Shown here: positions 55,767 through 64,000 of the stretch, one piece after another
Position numbering within the stretch: position 1 is the stretch's first letter
Layout: each line of letters begins with the position of its first letter
Assembly (NCBI GenBank): GCA_963664945.1
Contig: OY761822.1
Span: 2,046,001 to 2,110,000 of the forward strand
Length of the DNA: 64,000 nt
Direction of reading: 5' to 3'
DNA from: UBA6522 sp963664945
Lineage (GTDB): Bacteria > Pseudomonadota > Gammaproteobacteria > Steroidobacterales > Rariloculaceae
Program-made: the position numbers and the translations under genes
Notes under the pieces: generated by a model
Databases searched by the model: none
Seen by the model: the letters and a program-made list of their open reading frames with translations, nothing else
What the model was told of the DNA's origin: nothing

Positions 55767-56153
55767 TCAAGCCGTAAGCGTGCGGACGCCATAGAGAGGA
55801 ATGCGGGCGTCCCGGGTGACAAGGACCAGTCCTTCGGCCTGCGCCTGGGCGATCAGGAACCGGTCGAATGGATCCCGGTGGTGCATGGGGAGATTTCCCG
55901 CTTGCTCCGCGTGATGAAAGGTCAGGGGAAGATGCGTGAATCCCCGCTCGTCAACCAGCGCCGCCAGATTGTCCGGGGCCCTGATTCGCCCTTTCGCTCG
56001 CTTGACGCTGATTTCCCATCCGGTAATGGCGCTGACGAAGACATCGTTGCGGGGATCGGCGATTGCGGCGCGGGTATTTTCGGACAGTTCCGAGACGTTC
56101 GAAAGCGACCACAGGTACACATGAGTATCGAGCAAGAGGCGCTGCACGATCAA
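55767..56153 (-). CDS. vapC: PIN-domain toxin (VapC type)
   Basis: A 128-residue PIN protein. Acidic residues in LLLDTHVYLW, TGWEISVKRAKGR, HRDPFDRFLIAQA and LVTRDARI mark the subgroup of VapC usually paired with Phd/YefM antitoxins. Predicted to cut RNA. The start overlaps the antitoxin stop by four bases. Confidence 0.9.
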   Translation of the reverse strand: MIVQRLLLDTHVYLWSLSNVSELSENTRAAIADPRNDVFVSAITGWEISVKRAKGRIRAPDNLAALVDERGFTHLPLTFHHAEQAGNLPMHHRDPFDRFLIAQAQAEGLVLVTRDARIPLYGVRTLTA

Positions 56154-56401
56154 TTCTCATCCGGGAAGATTTTCGAGTGTTCAATCGCCTCGATGAGTTC
56201 CTCGTCTTCATCGTCGAAGTCCGGCGACATCCAGATTTGTCCCTCCAGACCACCCAGTTTTCGTTCTTCGAGGCGTGTTCGATAGGGTGTCAGGCGCAGC
56301 CACGGCTCGCCCGACCTGGCGATCACGATTTCTTTCCCTTCCCATGCCAGTTTTCCCAGCCTGGAAAGCTGCGATTTCGCTTCGTGCATGTTCACCTTCA
56401 T
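56150..56401 (-). CDS. Phd/YefM-family antitoxin
   Basis: An 83-residue antitoxin. N-terminal DNA-binding KVNMHEAKSQLSRLGKLA and GKEIVIARSGEPWLRLTPY are typical of Phd/YefM; the acidic end (DFDDEDEELIEAIEHSKIF) should wrap the PIN toxin. Probably represses its own promoter. Confidence 0.9.
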   Translation of the reverse strand: MKVNMHEAKSQLSRLGKLAWEGKEIVIARSGEPWLRLTPYRTRLEERKLGGLEGQIWMSPDFDDEDEELIEAIEHSKIFPDEN

Positions 56402-56417
56402 GGCCTGTTCGTCGATA

Positions 56418-56460
56418 GCTAAGTCTAGCTAAGTCTGTTCAACCAACGGACAACTGTCAA
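56418..56460 (-). promoter_or_regulatory. Putative promoter/operator of the Phd-VapC pair
   Basis: A perfect TTGACA (minus strand, 56460-56455) resembles a -35 box. Downstream on that strand lies a perfect 10-bp tandem repeat (plus-strand AGCTAAGTCT at 56418-56427 and 56428-56437), a plausible antitoxin-binding site. The -10 is weak. Confidence 0.5.
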
Positions 56461-56705
56461 GCGTCCATCGACGGTCGAGATGCAGCACACATCTGGAAGA
56501 TCAGAATGCTTGCGCTCGGACAGTACGGTCCAGAGGCAAATCTGTCCCGATTGCGTGTATTTCATCCACGGGCTGCTCGCCCGAATCGCCACAATTCATC
56601 ATTTTTGTCACGTCCGTCGCCCCATTCCATCACGGCGCTGACCATCGCGCGAGCTTCAATGTCGGTGTGCACCAAGGCACGGACAGGCAACAAAGGAGCC
56701 ACTTC
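56461..56705. other. Non-coding stretch between vapBC and the OmpA-family gene
   Basis: Together with the promoter/operator region on its left, this makes a ~304-base gap between genes. No ORF with coding character, no RNA gene that I recognise. The only clear site is AAAGGAG at 56692-56698, the ribosome-binding site of the OmpA-family gene. Confidence 0.5.
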
Positions 56706-57470
56706 ATGATCAGATACGCAATCGTCCTTTTGGTATCCTCCGCGTTCTCGACCGCGGGATGGGCGGCAGACGAGAGTCAGGCATCGAAGTACGAGTCCAT
56801 CGGCGTGGGCAGCGGGGGCGCCGTCGGCGCCGCAGCCGGTGGCCCGGTCGGATTCATAGTAGGCGCTGCAATCGGCGCCTGGCTGGGAGACCAGTTCAAC
56901 CAGCAGCACCGGGCGCGGGATGAATTCGAGCAGAACTGGATGGCATCGGAGACGCGGGTGACCGAACTCGACGATTTGCTGAATGATGCCGAGCAGCAGG
57001 TTTCGTCCATGGAATCGCAGGTATCCGCGCTGGAGTCTCGTTTGCGCCGGGAAACTCAGCAGTTGCGGACCGTCGTTCGGGACGCACTGGATGTCCAGGT
57101 GCTCTTCCGGACGGATGAGGACACCCTTCCCGACGAAACTCACCAACGGCTGGCACAGCTGGCCAGTGCGCTCGCGGGCCTGGACGACATGCTGGTTCGG
57201 ATCGAAGGTCACGCGGATGCCCGGGGCGAATCCGACCACAACGAGCAGCTTTCCGCGCAGCGCGCCGCCACCGTCATGGAAACCCTGATTCGCGCCGGCG
57301 TGCCGGCAGGGCGAATCAGCGTGGATCACTATGGCGAACAGCAGTCTTCGGCGGCCGAGGACGATCCCGATGGTCTCGCGATGGAACGTCGGGTCCGCCT
57401 GACGGTCTTACCCGGGGACGACGACACGCGCGTGACGCGCCAATCGATATCAGCGGCAACCGATCAGTAA
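56706..57470 (+). CDS. OmpA-family protein
   Basis: A 254-residue protein with a signal peptide (MIRYAIVLLVSSAFSTAGWA). A Gly/Ala-rich glycine-zipper segment (GAVGAAAGGPVGFIVGAAIG) may insert in a membrane. A coiled coil (VSSMESQVSALESRLRR) follows, then an OmpA C-terminal domain with FRTDEDTL and IEGHADARGESDHNEQLSAQ, including the peptidoglycan-binding Asp and Arg. Architecture resembles the sortase-associated PdsO group, but no sortase is visible here. Confidence 0.87.
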   Translation: MIRYAIVLLVSSAFSTAGWAADESQASKYESIGVGSGGAVGAAAGGPVGFIVGAAIGAWLGDQFNQQHRARDEFEQNWMASETRVTELDDLLNDAEQQVSSMESQVSALESRLRRETQQLRTVVRDALDVQVLFRTDEDTLPDETHQRLAQLASALAGLDDMLVRIEGHADARGESDHNEQLSAQRAATVMETLIRAGVPAGRISVDHYGEQQSSAAEDDPDGLAMERRVRLTVLPGDDDTRVTRQSISAATDQ

Positions 57471-57486
57471 GTGCCGCGGCCTGGCT

Positions 57487-57514
57487 GGGGCGCCATTTTG
57501 GCGCCCCTTTTTTT
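57487..57514 (+). terminator. Intrinsic terminator of the OmpA-family gene
   Basis: A perfect 8-bp GC stem, GGGGCGCC-ATTTT-GGCGCCCC, is followed at once by seven T residues, 16 bases after the stop codon. This is a textbook intrinsic terminator. Confidence 0.93.
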
Positions 57515-57753
57515 GATGTGGCCGGCTACGGAGTATGCTGTGGGCGTCCGCTGCACGGGCAACGAGAAGCCATGTGCATCGCCGAGCGGCAATTCACCGT
57601 ATCCCGCGGAGTGTTGGTGTGAAATCCCCACGGCCGCGGGCTGATCAACGATCGGCAGAAAACCGACCGATGGGAACGATGCGAGAGCGGCGGCGAAAAC
57701 GGCGGCAGCGAAGGAAAGACCGGCACCAAGCTGGCCAGACAGTCGGTGAATGA

Positions 57754-59022
57754 ATGCAGCGGGATGATTATCACGGGTTGCCAGGACAGGGACGCTGGAA
57801 AGCGGTCGTCATGTCAGTGTGCATGTTGGTCCTCGCCTCCTGTGGCGGCGGAACCGGTGGATCTCCGGCGCCGGCCGTACCAAACCCGCCTGCGGGTGTA
57901 TCCGACGCAAGCGACGCGCCTCTCTCCCCGGATTTCTACGACCTGCCGGTTGACTGGGCAGTCACTCCGGTCGAAATGCAAGGCTGCGATGTCGCCAGTC
58001 TCCGTGACGTCGAAAATGTCTATTCCGAGACTGCCTCCAAGTTCTTTACCTGGCTGACCGGGACCGTGGAACAGGCTCATTACGAACCCATTGGCGAAGT
58101 GGCCAACTACTTTGGTTTTGCCGCACTCAGAAATGAAGTCCGCGAAAACTTCGGCGACGGGGCGGATGAAGGCTACCGCGGCGCTGCTTCCAGAGAAGTA
58201 TTGGAGCTCCTGGATTTTTCTCAGCGGGCCCTGATGTACGACCTGCTCAACGAACACCGCGATGCAATCAATGGTTTTCTGGCGGATCGAGCCCTGCTGG
58301 TGGATGAATTGTGGGCACTGAAGTCCAACCGGAAACTCGACCTTGATCGGGTCATCGAATTGATGCTTTCGATCGGCGAATACGAGGGACAGGTCACCGC
58401 CATTACCGCGCAAAAATACGCAGAGATCATGGCGACGCTGACCTCGGATCAATTGCAGTATCTGGAGGATATGCGAACTCTCGATGTCAGCATTTCAGAC
58501 ATGAACGGCACGGTGCTCATGCCTTATGGCCCCGCCGCCAACGAAGAATACGATGCGCTGGATTCCGCGGACGCTGAACTCATGACGGAGGTCACGAGCA
58601 AACTCGTGTCCTGGGCAACCGGCACTTTGGAGGATTCGATCTACTTGCCAACCGGAAAGATCGCCAATTTTTTCGGTTTCGCCAGCTATCGCTATCTGGA
58701 TCGCGCCGGGGTCAGCCGTGGCCAGGCGGCCGGTTTCGTCGATGGTGTAATGACCTCCGGGCAGCAAGCCGTTCTCTGCGGGTTGTCCACCAATGTGGTC
58801 GACTACACCAACGACTATGTCGAAGGCAGAGAGATTCTGATTACGAGGCTGGACATCCTGAAGGCAAACCCCTTCTTGCCGATTGCCGATTACCACACGG
58901 ATTACGCCAATCTTGCCGGTGCCGGCGAAGGGCGCCGCGCCGTAGTGGAGGCTCTCACCTTCCATCTCATCGAAGCCATGATGAGCAACGAGCAACTTCA
59001 GGAACTCGGCAGTCTCCGCTAA
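57754..59022 (+). CDS. Lipoprotein with internal duplication, unknown function
   Basis: A 422-residue protein with a lipoprotein signal ending LVLASC. Two copies of a ~150-residue helical unit are present: the first has SKFFTWLTGTVEQAHYEP and IGEVANYFGFA, the second SKLVSWATGTLEDSIYLP and TGKIANFFGFA. I do not recognise the family. The 230 bases between the terminator and this gene hold no convincing feature. It converges with bioD. Confidence 0.78.
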   Translation: MQRDDYHGLPGQGRWKAVVMSVCMLVLASCGGGTGGSPAPAVPNPPAGVSDASDAPLSPDFYDLPVDWAVTPVEMQGCDVASLRDVENVYSETASKFFTWLTGTVEQAHYEPIGEVANYFGFAALRNEVRENFGDGADEGYRGAASREVLELLDFSQRALMYDLLNEHRDAINGFLADRALLVDELWALKSNRKLDLDRVIELMLSIGEYEGQVTAITAQKYAEIMATLTSDQLQYLEDMRTLDVSISDMNGTVLMPYGPAANEEYDALDSADAELMTEVTSKLVSWATGTLEDSIYLPTGKIANFFGFASYRYLDRAGVSRGQAAGFVDGVMTSGQQAVLCGLSTNVVDYTNDYVEGREILITRLDILKANPFLPIADYHTDYANLAGAGEGRRAVVEALTFHLIEAMMSNEQLQELGSLR

Positions 59023-59052
59023 GCGAGTTGATTTCCTCGCGCCGGCGAGATC

Positions 59053-59730
59053 TCAGCGCTGCAGGAACGGTTTGAGCAGCGGTAACAGGTCCGGGGCCTG
59101 GTCCGGTGTCTCGAGGCGCTCGACCAAACGGATCGGGATATCCACTGCGAACCGAGCCAGTACCTGCACGGTTTCCGCCGGAGAAACAGGTTGTTCCCCG
59201 GACTCGTTGACGACGATTCCGGCGAGTTCCACGTTGCGCGCCTGCAGCATGCCAACCGCAGTCAGGGTGTGGCTGAGCGTGCCAAGATAGCTGCCGGTGA
59301 CCAGCAGCGCGGGCACTTCAAGCGCGGCAATCCAGTCAAGCACGGTGTGGCGCCGGTCCAGGGGCACCATTACGCCCCCGATCCCCTCGATCAGGGTGAT
59401 ATCCGCCCCGGTGTCTGTGCGGCACCAGGCGACCAGGTCATCGAACGGTATGGAACGGTTCTCGCGCTCGGCAGCCATGTCGGGGGAGAGCGGTTCCTGG
59501 AATCGCCACGGCGATACGGCGGCAACTTGCCCGGCATCGATGGGCCGTCCCAGCGCCTCCAGCAGAACGCCGCTGTCGCTGGATTCCAGCGCGTCGTTCG
59601 CCATCCCCGTGACCACGGGTTTCAGAGCCGCTACTCGATAGCCGCTGCGCTGCAATTGATGGATGAGTGCGCAAGTGACGAATGTCTTGCCGATCTCGGT
59701 GCCGGACGAGGTGACGAAAATCGTGGTCAT
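59053..59730 (-). CDS. bioD: Dethiobiotin synthetase
   Basis: A 225-residue P-loop enzyme of biotin synthesis. The N-terminal P-loop FVTSSGTEIGKTFVTCALIH, KPVVTG, and LIEGIGGVMVPLD are normal for BioD. It adds CO2 to 7,8-diaminopelargonate. The start overlaps the BioF stop by four bases (ATGA), so the two are co-translated. Confidence 0.93.
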   Translation of the reverse strand: MTTIFVTSSGTEIGKTFVTCALIHQLQRSGYRVAALKPVVTGMANDALESSDSGVLLEALGRPIDAGQVAAVSPWRFQEPLSPDMAAERENRSIPFDDLVAWCRTDTGADITLIEGIGGVMVPLDRRHTVLDWIAALEVPALLVTGSYLGTLSHTLTAVGMLQARNVELAGIVVNESGEQPVSPAETVQVLARFAVDIPIRLVERLETPDQAPDLLPLLKPFLQR

Positions 59731-61730
59731 CGGCCAGGTGCGATCTCGTTGACCGCCGCGGCCAGACGGTCAACTTCATCCTCGCCATGTTCGGCCGAGA
59801 AGGTCAGGCGCAGCCTGGACGTTCCCTCCGGAACCGTCGGCGGTCGGATGGCGCCCACCAAGAATCCGCGTTCCCGCAACTCATCGGCGGCCCTCGAGGT
59901 GCGGCGAGCATCGCCGAGGACGATCGGCACGATGGGGCTCACCGGTGGGTCCAGACCGAGTCGGGAGGCGAAGCGCCGCGCCTGCGCCAGCGGCTTGTTG
60001 ACCAATGACTTGTCCGTCGCAATCAGTTTGAGTGCGGCTGCCGCTGCCGCCAGCGTGCCCGGGGGCAGCCCGGTGGTGTAGTGCAGGCTCCTGGCGCGGT
60101 TGCGGATCAGTTCCGCCACCTCCCTGCTCGTACACAGATACCCACCGTACGCGCCGACGGCCTTGGAAAGCGTGCCCATCTGCAGCGGCACGGGTACCGC
60201 ACGGCCATCGACGAAACCGGATCCGCGACCGTTCTCGATGACGCCGAGGCCATGGGCGTCGTCGGTCATGAGCCATGCGTCGTTTGCTTCGCATATCGCC
60301 AGCAGTTCGTCCACCGGGGCACGGTCGCCATCCATGCTGAACACGCCGTCGGTGAGCACCAGGCAGTGTCGGTGCGCCGACCTGTGCTCGTCCAGAAGTG
60401 CGGATAGCTGGCCCGTATCCTTGTGCCGATAACGGACTGTGCGGCAACGTGCCAGCGTCGCTCCGGCGTACAGGCACGCGTGGCACAATTCGTCCATCAG
60501 GATCAGGTCCTGCCGCGCCGCCAGAGCAGGCACGATACCGACGTTGGCGAGGTATCCGCTTCCGAAGACCACCGCATCCTCCGTGTTCTTGATCTTCGCC
60601 AGCGCTGTTTCCAGACCGGCGTATAGCGGGTTGTTGCCGGTGGTCAGGCGGGACGCGCCGGCGCCGGTGCCATGGACACGCGTGGCTTTCCGGCTCGCTT
60701 TGATGACCTTCGGATGCTGCGACAGGCCCAGATAGTCGTTGCACGCGAAGGAAATCAGGTCTTCGGTTCGCTGGCGCATTTTGGCCCGGGGACGGCGTTT
60801 GGTGGGGATCAGGGTCCGCAGCAGGTGCCGGTCGCTCAACCGGTGCAACTTGTCGCGGGCGAAATTCTTCAGGCTTTCTTCGTGGCTGGCGGCCGCCGGC
60901 ATTTGAAATCGAACCTCTCCCGGGCTTTCTGTCGGCTCGCGTCCCACATTACGTGAAATGGCTTTCAAGGCCCAAGCGGCAAACCAGTGTTTTGGGGGCA
61001 AGATGATCCAGCCGTCCAGCGAGTCGCCGACTGCGGTGTAATCGCACATGGCGACGCAGAGCGCCGTGAGTGCGCAAATCATCGCCGCTCGATCATCGTG
61101 GTCCGTGATCGTGGACAAGGCGTTCGCCAGTCGTCGGCCAGGCAGGAGGGACTCAAGCAATCGGTCAAGATGTCCCTCCCTCGTAAGGTGCTCGTAGTAC
61201 TGATCCGACCTGCTGCCTCGGAGATTCGCCGTATCCTCCGGGCAGTCAATCAGCACTCCCAGAAAGGTGGTCGGAAAAGCCTCCACGATGGCATATTGAT
61301 CGATCCTTTCAGAATGCGCCGCCTTCTCGATACGGCAAGACTCCGTGTTCCTCAAGAGCTGGGCGGCCAGGTTTGCTTGCCCATTCAGTTTTATGCCATT
61401 GGGCGAACTCGATTGTCCGGGCTTGCCGATGCGGCAACTTACGGTTCCCCGGCTAAGCAGGCGTTCCGCGCTTCTGTAGCGGCCAATCAATTCAAAACCT
61501 GGCGCGAGCGGGCCGTCGATCGCTACGGCCGACAACGCGTGACGGCCAGCTACGCCCAGTATCTCTGTCCTGCGCTCTTCATCATTGGCGCGAAATCGAC
61601 GGATATTCTTCCACTCGATTTTGCGGTGACACCAATGTAACCGGCATACGGCGCTCGAAGGTCTGGCAGCAGACCAGCCGACATCGATACCGAGTACGCT
61701 ACCTGTCGTTCGTTTTCGCCCCCCACGCAC
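59727..61730 (-). CDS. bioF: DUF429 domain fused to 8-amino-7-oxononanoate synthase (BioF)
   Basis: One open frame of 667 codons. Residues ~10-250 are a DUF429 domain (VLGIDVGWSAARPSS, ALSAVAIDGPLAP, YAIVEAFPTTFLGVL, DHDDRAAMICALTAL). From ~277 it is a complete BioF: FARDKLHRLSDRHLLRTL, SFACNDYLGLS, HGTGAGASRLTTG, DDAHGLGVI, and PLP Lys in MGTLSKAVGAYGGY. No stop separates them. Start GTG 61730 follows AAAGAGG; ATG 61790 is an alternative. An internal ATG at 60902 with GAGAGG ahead could give BioF alone. BioF condenses pimeloyl-ACP with alanine; DUF429 is a predicted RNase H-fold nuclease. Real fusion or a lost stop are both possible. Confidence 0.85.
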   Translation of the reverse strand: MRGGRKRTTGSVLGIDVGWSAARPSSAVCRLHWCHRKIEWKNIRRFRANDEERRTEILGVAGRHALSAVAIDGPLAPGFELIGRYRSAERLLSRGTVSCRIGKPGQSSSPNGIKLNGQANLAAQLLRNTESCRIEKAAHSERIDQYAIVEAFPTTFLGVLIDCPEDTANLRGSRSDQYYEHLTREGHLDRLLESLLPGRRLANALSTITDHDDRAAMICALTALCVAMCDYTAVGDSLDGWIILPPKHWFAAWALKAISRNVGREPTESPGEVRFQMPAAASHEESLKNFARDKLHRLSDRHLLRTLIPTKRRPRAKMRQRTEDLISFACNDYLGLSQHPKVIKASRKATRVHGTGAGASRLTTGNNPLYAGLETALAKIKNTEDAVVFGSGYLANVGIVPALAARQDLILMDELCHACLYAGATLARCRTVRYRHKDTGQLSALLDEHRSAHRHCLVLTDGVFSMDGDRAPVDELLAICEANDAWLMTDDAHGLGVIENGRGSGFVDGRAVPVPLQMGTLSKAVGAYGGYLCTSREVAELIRNRARSLHYTTGLPPGTLAAAAAALKLIATDKSLVNKPLAQARRFASRLGLDPPVSPIVPIVLGDARRTSRAADELRERGFLVGAIRPPTVPEGTSRLRLTFSAEHGEDEVDRLAAAVNEIAPGR

Positions 61731-61789
61731 GGGAACAGCGCCTCTTTGTGTCCAATCCCCGGCGCATCCCGAGGCTTCCGGCCCCACCA

Positions 61790-62050
61790 TCAGGCTGCCG
61801 TGCGGCCGCGTTCCCGTGCCAGGTCGTAGCTTGCCTGCATCCGCATCCAGTGCTCGGCGTCGGACCATCCCAAGGACTCCAGGCGGAGCGCCATCGCGGC
61901 GGTGACGCCGGCGTGGCCGTGGATCAGGCGCGAAAGGAATGCGCGGGTCACGCCCAGCCGCTCTGCCGCGCCGGTGACGGTCCACCCTTCGCTCTCGATG
62001 GCGCTGGCGACAAGCCGGCCCGGATGCGCCGGGCGTTTCATTTTTACCAT
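61790..62050 (-). CDS. higA: HigA-family antitoxin
   Basis: An 86-residue helix-turn-helix protein: KRPAHPGRLVASAIESEGWT, then GAAERLGVTRAFLSRLIHGH, the HigA addiction-module type. It follows its toxin after 29 bases on the same strand, the usual higB-higA order. Its stop overlaps an in-frame ATG of the DUF429 frame (TGATG). Confidence 0.9.
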   Translation of the reverse strand: MVKMKRPAHPGRLVASAIESEGWTVTGAAERLGVTRAFLSRLIHGHAGVTAAMALRLESLGWSDAEHWMRMQASYDLARERGRTAA

Positions 62051-62079
62051 GTCGTTTCTACCATGTCGTTTCGTCTCCG

Positions 62080-62352
62080 CTAATGGTAGTCCACGTAGTC
62101 AACATCCGTCGCTTGCCTGTCCCGGAACTGGAAAACGATCCGGTAGTTCCGGGACACCGCGACACTCCAGAAGCCCTCCATGTTGCCTCGCAACGGGTGC
62201 AGGCGGTAGCCGGGAAGGTCCATGTTCCCGGGCCGCACCGCATCGTCGAGGGCGGTGAGGATCTCTCGAATGCGCTCGACCCGCTCCGGCGGCAAGTATC
62301 TGGCATCGTCGCGCTCGTACAACGCTCTCAGCCCCTTGTGCCGAATCTTCAC
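62080..62352 (-). CDS. higB: HigB toxin (RelE-fold)
   Basis: A 90-residue protein: the basic N-terminal HKGLRALYERDD, then PPERVERIREILTALDDA, LPGYRLHPLRGNMEGFWSV and NYRIVFQFRDR match HigB, a ribosome-dependent mRNA endonuclease. Complete length. Confidence 0.9.
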   Translation of the reverse strand: MKIRHKGLRALYERDDARYLPPERVERIREILTALDDAVRPGNMDLPGYRLHPLRGNMEGFWSVAVSRNYRIVFQFRDRQATDVDYVDYH

Positions 62353-62364
62353 TTATGCTGTGCC

Positions 62365-62381
62365 GTATACAAGCAGTATAC
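62365..62381. promoter_or_regulatory. Possible higBA operator
   Basis: Two GTATAC hexamers, at 62365-62370 and 62376-62381, separated by AAGCA, lie 13-29 bases upstream of the higB start. GTATAC-type half-sites in a HigA promoter would be a natural autoregulatory site. On the minus strand TATACT could serve as a -10. Confidence 0.4.
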
Positions 62382-62479
62382 ACATGATGGACTTTGCGCC
62401 GCATAGGGCGGGGACCGAAAGTCATCGGCCATCATTCCCCCTGCCCGAAGGTTTGGCGAAGCATGACGCGAGCCGTGAA

Positions 62480-63829
62480 TCACCCGGAGATATGCTTTAG
62501 GAGCTCGGCCGTGCGTGCCTGCATCAGCGCCGTGTCGCCCCGGCTTTCAACGTTGAGCCGCAACAGGGGTTCCGTATTGGAGGCGCGCAGGTTGAAGCGC
62601 CAACGGGGAAACTCCACGCTGAGGCCGTCCACATGCTCGACGCGCACGGCATCGGCCGCGTAGACCCGTTCGATTCGCGCGAGCACTTCCGCGGCGTCGT
62701 CCACGGTACGGTTGATCTCGCCGCTGGCCGGAAAGAGTTCCATGCGCTCGTCCACCAGCGCCGAAAGCGGCAGCTTGCGTTCGCTCATGAGCTGGGTGAC
62801 CAGCAGCCACGGAATCATCCCGCTGTCGGCATAGGCAAACGAGCGAAAGTAGTGGTGGGCGCTCATCTCGCCGCCGTAGAGGGCGTCTTCGTCGCGCATG
62901 ACCTGCTTCATGAAGGCGTGTCCCGAGACGCTCTGGACCGCGGTGCCGCCGCAGTTCTCCACGACTTCCAGGGTGTTCCATGTGAGTCTCGGATCGTGGA
63001 CGATCCGCGCTCCCGGCGACCTGGCCAGGAAGGACTGCGCGAGCAATCCGACGACGTAATAGCCATCGATGAACCGGCCGTTCTCGTCGAAGAAGAAACA
63101 GCGGTCGAAATCGCCGTCCCAGGCAATCCCCGCATCCGCGCCCTCCCGCACCACGGCCTCCACCGTCACCCGCCGATTCTCCTCCAGCATGGGGTTGGGC
63201 ACGCCGTTCGGATATGTGCCGTCGGGCCGGTGGTGCACCTTGATGAACTCGAACGGCAGGTGCGGCTCAAGCAGATCGACGATGGGTCCGGCGCCGCCGT
63301 TGCCGGCGTTTACGACGACTTTCAGCGGGCGCAGCTTGCCGGGGTCCACGTAGCTGAGCAGGTGGTCGATGTAGTCGGCCTGAACGTCGAGCGTCCGCGA
63401 GGACCCGGGAGCGGGCGCGTCGGGGAACTCCGCGACCTCGGCCAGCTCCCGGATTTCCTTCAGTCCGGTATCCGCACTGATCGGCCGTGCGCCCTCGCGG
63501 ACGAGCTTCAGGCCGTTGTAGTTCGGTGGATTGTGGCTGGCGGTCACCATGATTCCGCCGTCAAGATCAAGGGAAAAGGTGGCGTAATAGACCATTTCCG
63601 TTCCGCCCACGCCGATGTCGACGACATCCACGCCGGAGTTCGTCAGTCCGCGTATCAGAACCTCCGTGAGCTCGCTGCTCGAAAGCCGGATGTCCCGGCC
63701 CACGGCCACGCGGCGGGGTTGCAGGAACGCGGCGTAGGCGCGGCCGATGCGGTAGACCGCATCTTCGTTCAATTCTTCGGGAACGCGGCCGCGGACATCG
63801 TAGGCCTTGAAGCAGGTGATCGGGGTCAT
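62480..63829 (-). CDS. Phosphomannomutase/phosphoglucomutase
   Basis: A 449-residue alpha-D-phosphohexomutase. Phosphoserine loop TASHNPPNYNG, metal-binding DGDFDRCFF, sugar-binding GEMSAHHYFR and phosphate-binding RASNTEPLLRL are all present. It interconverts mannose or glucose 6- and 1-phosphates, feeding polysaccharide synthesis and possibly the glycogen genes. AlgC/ManB-type by length and motifs. Confidence 0.93.
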   Translation of the reverse strand: MTPITCFKAYDVRGRVPEELNEDAVYRIGRAYAAFLQPRRVAVGRDIRLSSSELTEVLIRGLTNSGVDVVDIGVGGTEMVYYATFSLDLDGGIMVTASHNPPNYNGLKLVREGARPISADTGLKEIRELAEVAEFPDAPAPGSSRTLDVQADYIDHLLSYVDPGKLRPLKVVVNAGNGGAGPIVDLLEPHLPFEFIKVHHRPDGTYPNGVPNPMLEENRRVTVEAVVREGADAGIAWDGDFDRCFFFDENGRFIDGYYVVGLLAQSFLARSPGARIVHDPRLTWNTLEVVENCGGTAVQSVSGHAFMKQVMRDEDALYGGEMSAHHYFRSFAYADSGMIPWLLVTQLMSERKLPLSALVDERMELFPASGEINRTVDDAAEVLARIERVYAADAVRVEHVDGLSVEFPRWRFNLRASNTEPLLRLNVESRGDTALMQARTAELLKHISG

Positions 63830-63976
63830 TTGACTATTGCTCGGGAAACGCGATGCGGGAGTATATACGGGATGACGCCAAATGCTCGCCGGTCCGGCAT
63901 GACGGCAAGTCTGTGGCGGGTCGGCGGGTCACGCGGGTTACCATGAAGCGCATCCCGTCAGGACGAGACACTTGCA

Positions 63977-64000
63977 ATGAACCTGGATCGCCTCTGGCTG
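63977..64000 (+). CDS. Start of a gene running out of the window
   Basis: ATG 63977 opens MNLDRLWL before the window ends. The position, divergent from the mutase with a 147-base gap, fits a gene start, but eight codons are not enough to identify it. Confidence 0.35.

Noticed and set aside
56706..57470. OmpA-family protein as part of a proteobacterial sortase system (PdsO)
   Set aside because: The glycine-zipper plus OmpA layout is similar, but no sortase or sortase substrate gene is in the window.
57523..57753. Possible c-di-GMP riboswitch before the duplicated-domain lipoprotein
   Set aside because: A CACGGGCAACGAG stretch recalls part of the GEMM motif, but the rest of the consensus and pairing are absent.

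Overview
The window is GC-rich, gene-dense bacterial DNA. Its core genes look gammaproteobacterial: a long two-module QueF, a GlgP/GlgX/GlgB/GlgC/GlgA glycogen cluster, BioF and BioD, a phosphomannomutase/phosphoglucomutase, and families common in uncultured marine or host-associated Gammaproteobacteria (DUF6152, DUF4159, DUF4399, a multihaem cytochrome with TPRs). I saw no rRNA, tRNA or CRISPR array. The organism assignment is inference from gene content only.

Layout. (1) 1-15.0 kb is a defence and mobile region. It holds the 3' end of a type III restriction (Res) gene, an AlbA_2/ATPase protein, an MntA-HepT toxin-antitoxin pair, a type III methyltransferase split by one in-frame TGA, an AAA ATPase with a DUF4276 (TOPRIM-like) partner, and a RelE-UvrD helicase that is split by an in-frame TGA and also hit near its 3' end by an IS66-family element (10124-12495) with a perfect 8-bp target duplication. 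After it come a DUF6429 protein, another AAA ATPase, and a ribbon-helix-helix/PIN toxin-antitoxin pair lying between two ~75-bp copies of the queF 3' end. (2) 15.0-25.7 kb is mostly core: queF, an octahaem-TPR lipoprotein, an EamA transporter, a DUF6152 protein, a metallo-beta-lactamase-fold enzyme, and two Cys/Met-metabolism PLP enzymes around a MOSC protein. (3) 25.8-29.3 kb is the wreck of a type I restriction locus: an in-frame HsdR-HsdS chimera, an intact Fic gene, an intact AlbA_2 gene and the tail of hsdM. (4) 29.4-36.1 kb carries secreted and lipoprotein genes and cysK. (5) 36.3-46.0 kb is the glycogen cluster. (6) 46.1-55.7 kb is a compact eight-gene operon: Ser/Thr kinase, membrane TPR protein, FHA-like/PEGA/sulfatase-modifying-fold membrane protein, small secreted protein, MotA/TolQ/ExbB channel, Hsp70-like/FHA protein, and two vWA proteins whose N-terminal membrane segment carries a MotB/ExbD-like aspartate. 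(7) 55.7-64.0 kb has a Phd/VapC pair, an OmpA-family protein, a lipoprotein with an internal duplication, a DUF429-BioF fusion with bioD, a HigBA pair, and phosphomannomutase.

The kinase-FHA-vWA-proton channel operon is the best candidate for an undescribed system. I read it as a proton-motive-force-driven envelope machine under phospho-threonine control. The next most interesting items are the AAA/DUF4276/UvrD set, which resembles a Gabija system split over separate genes, the two single-TGA interruptions in neighbouring defence genes, the HsdR-HsdS chimera, and the queF 3'-end duplication around a toxin-antitoxin pair. All family assignments come from reading motifs by eye; no database search was run.
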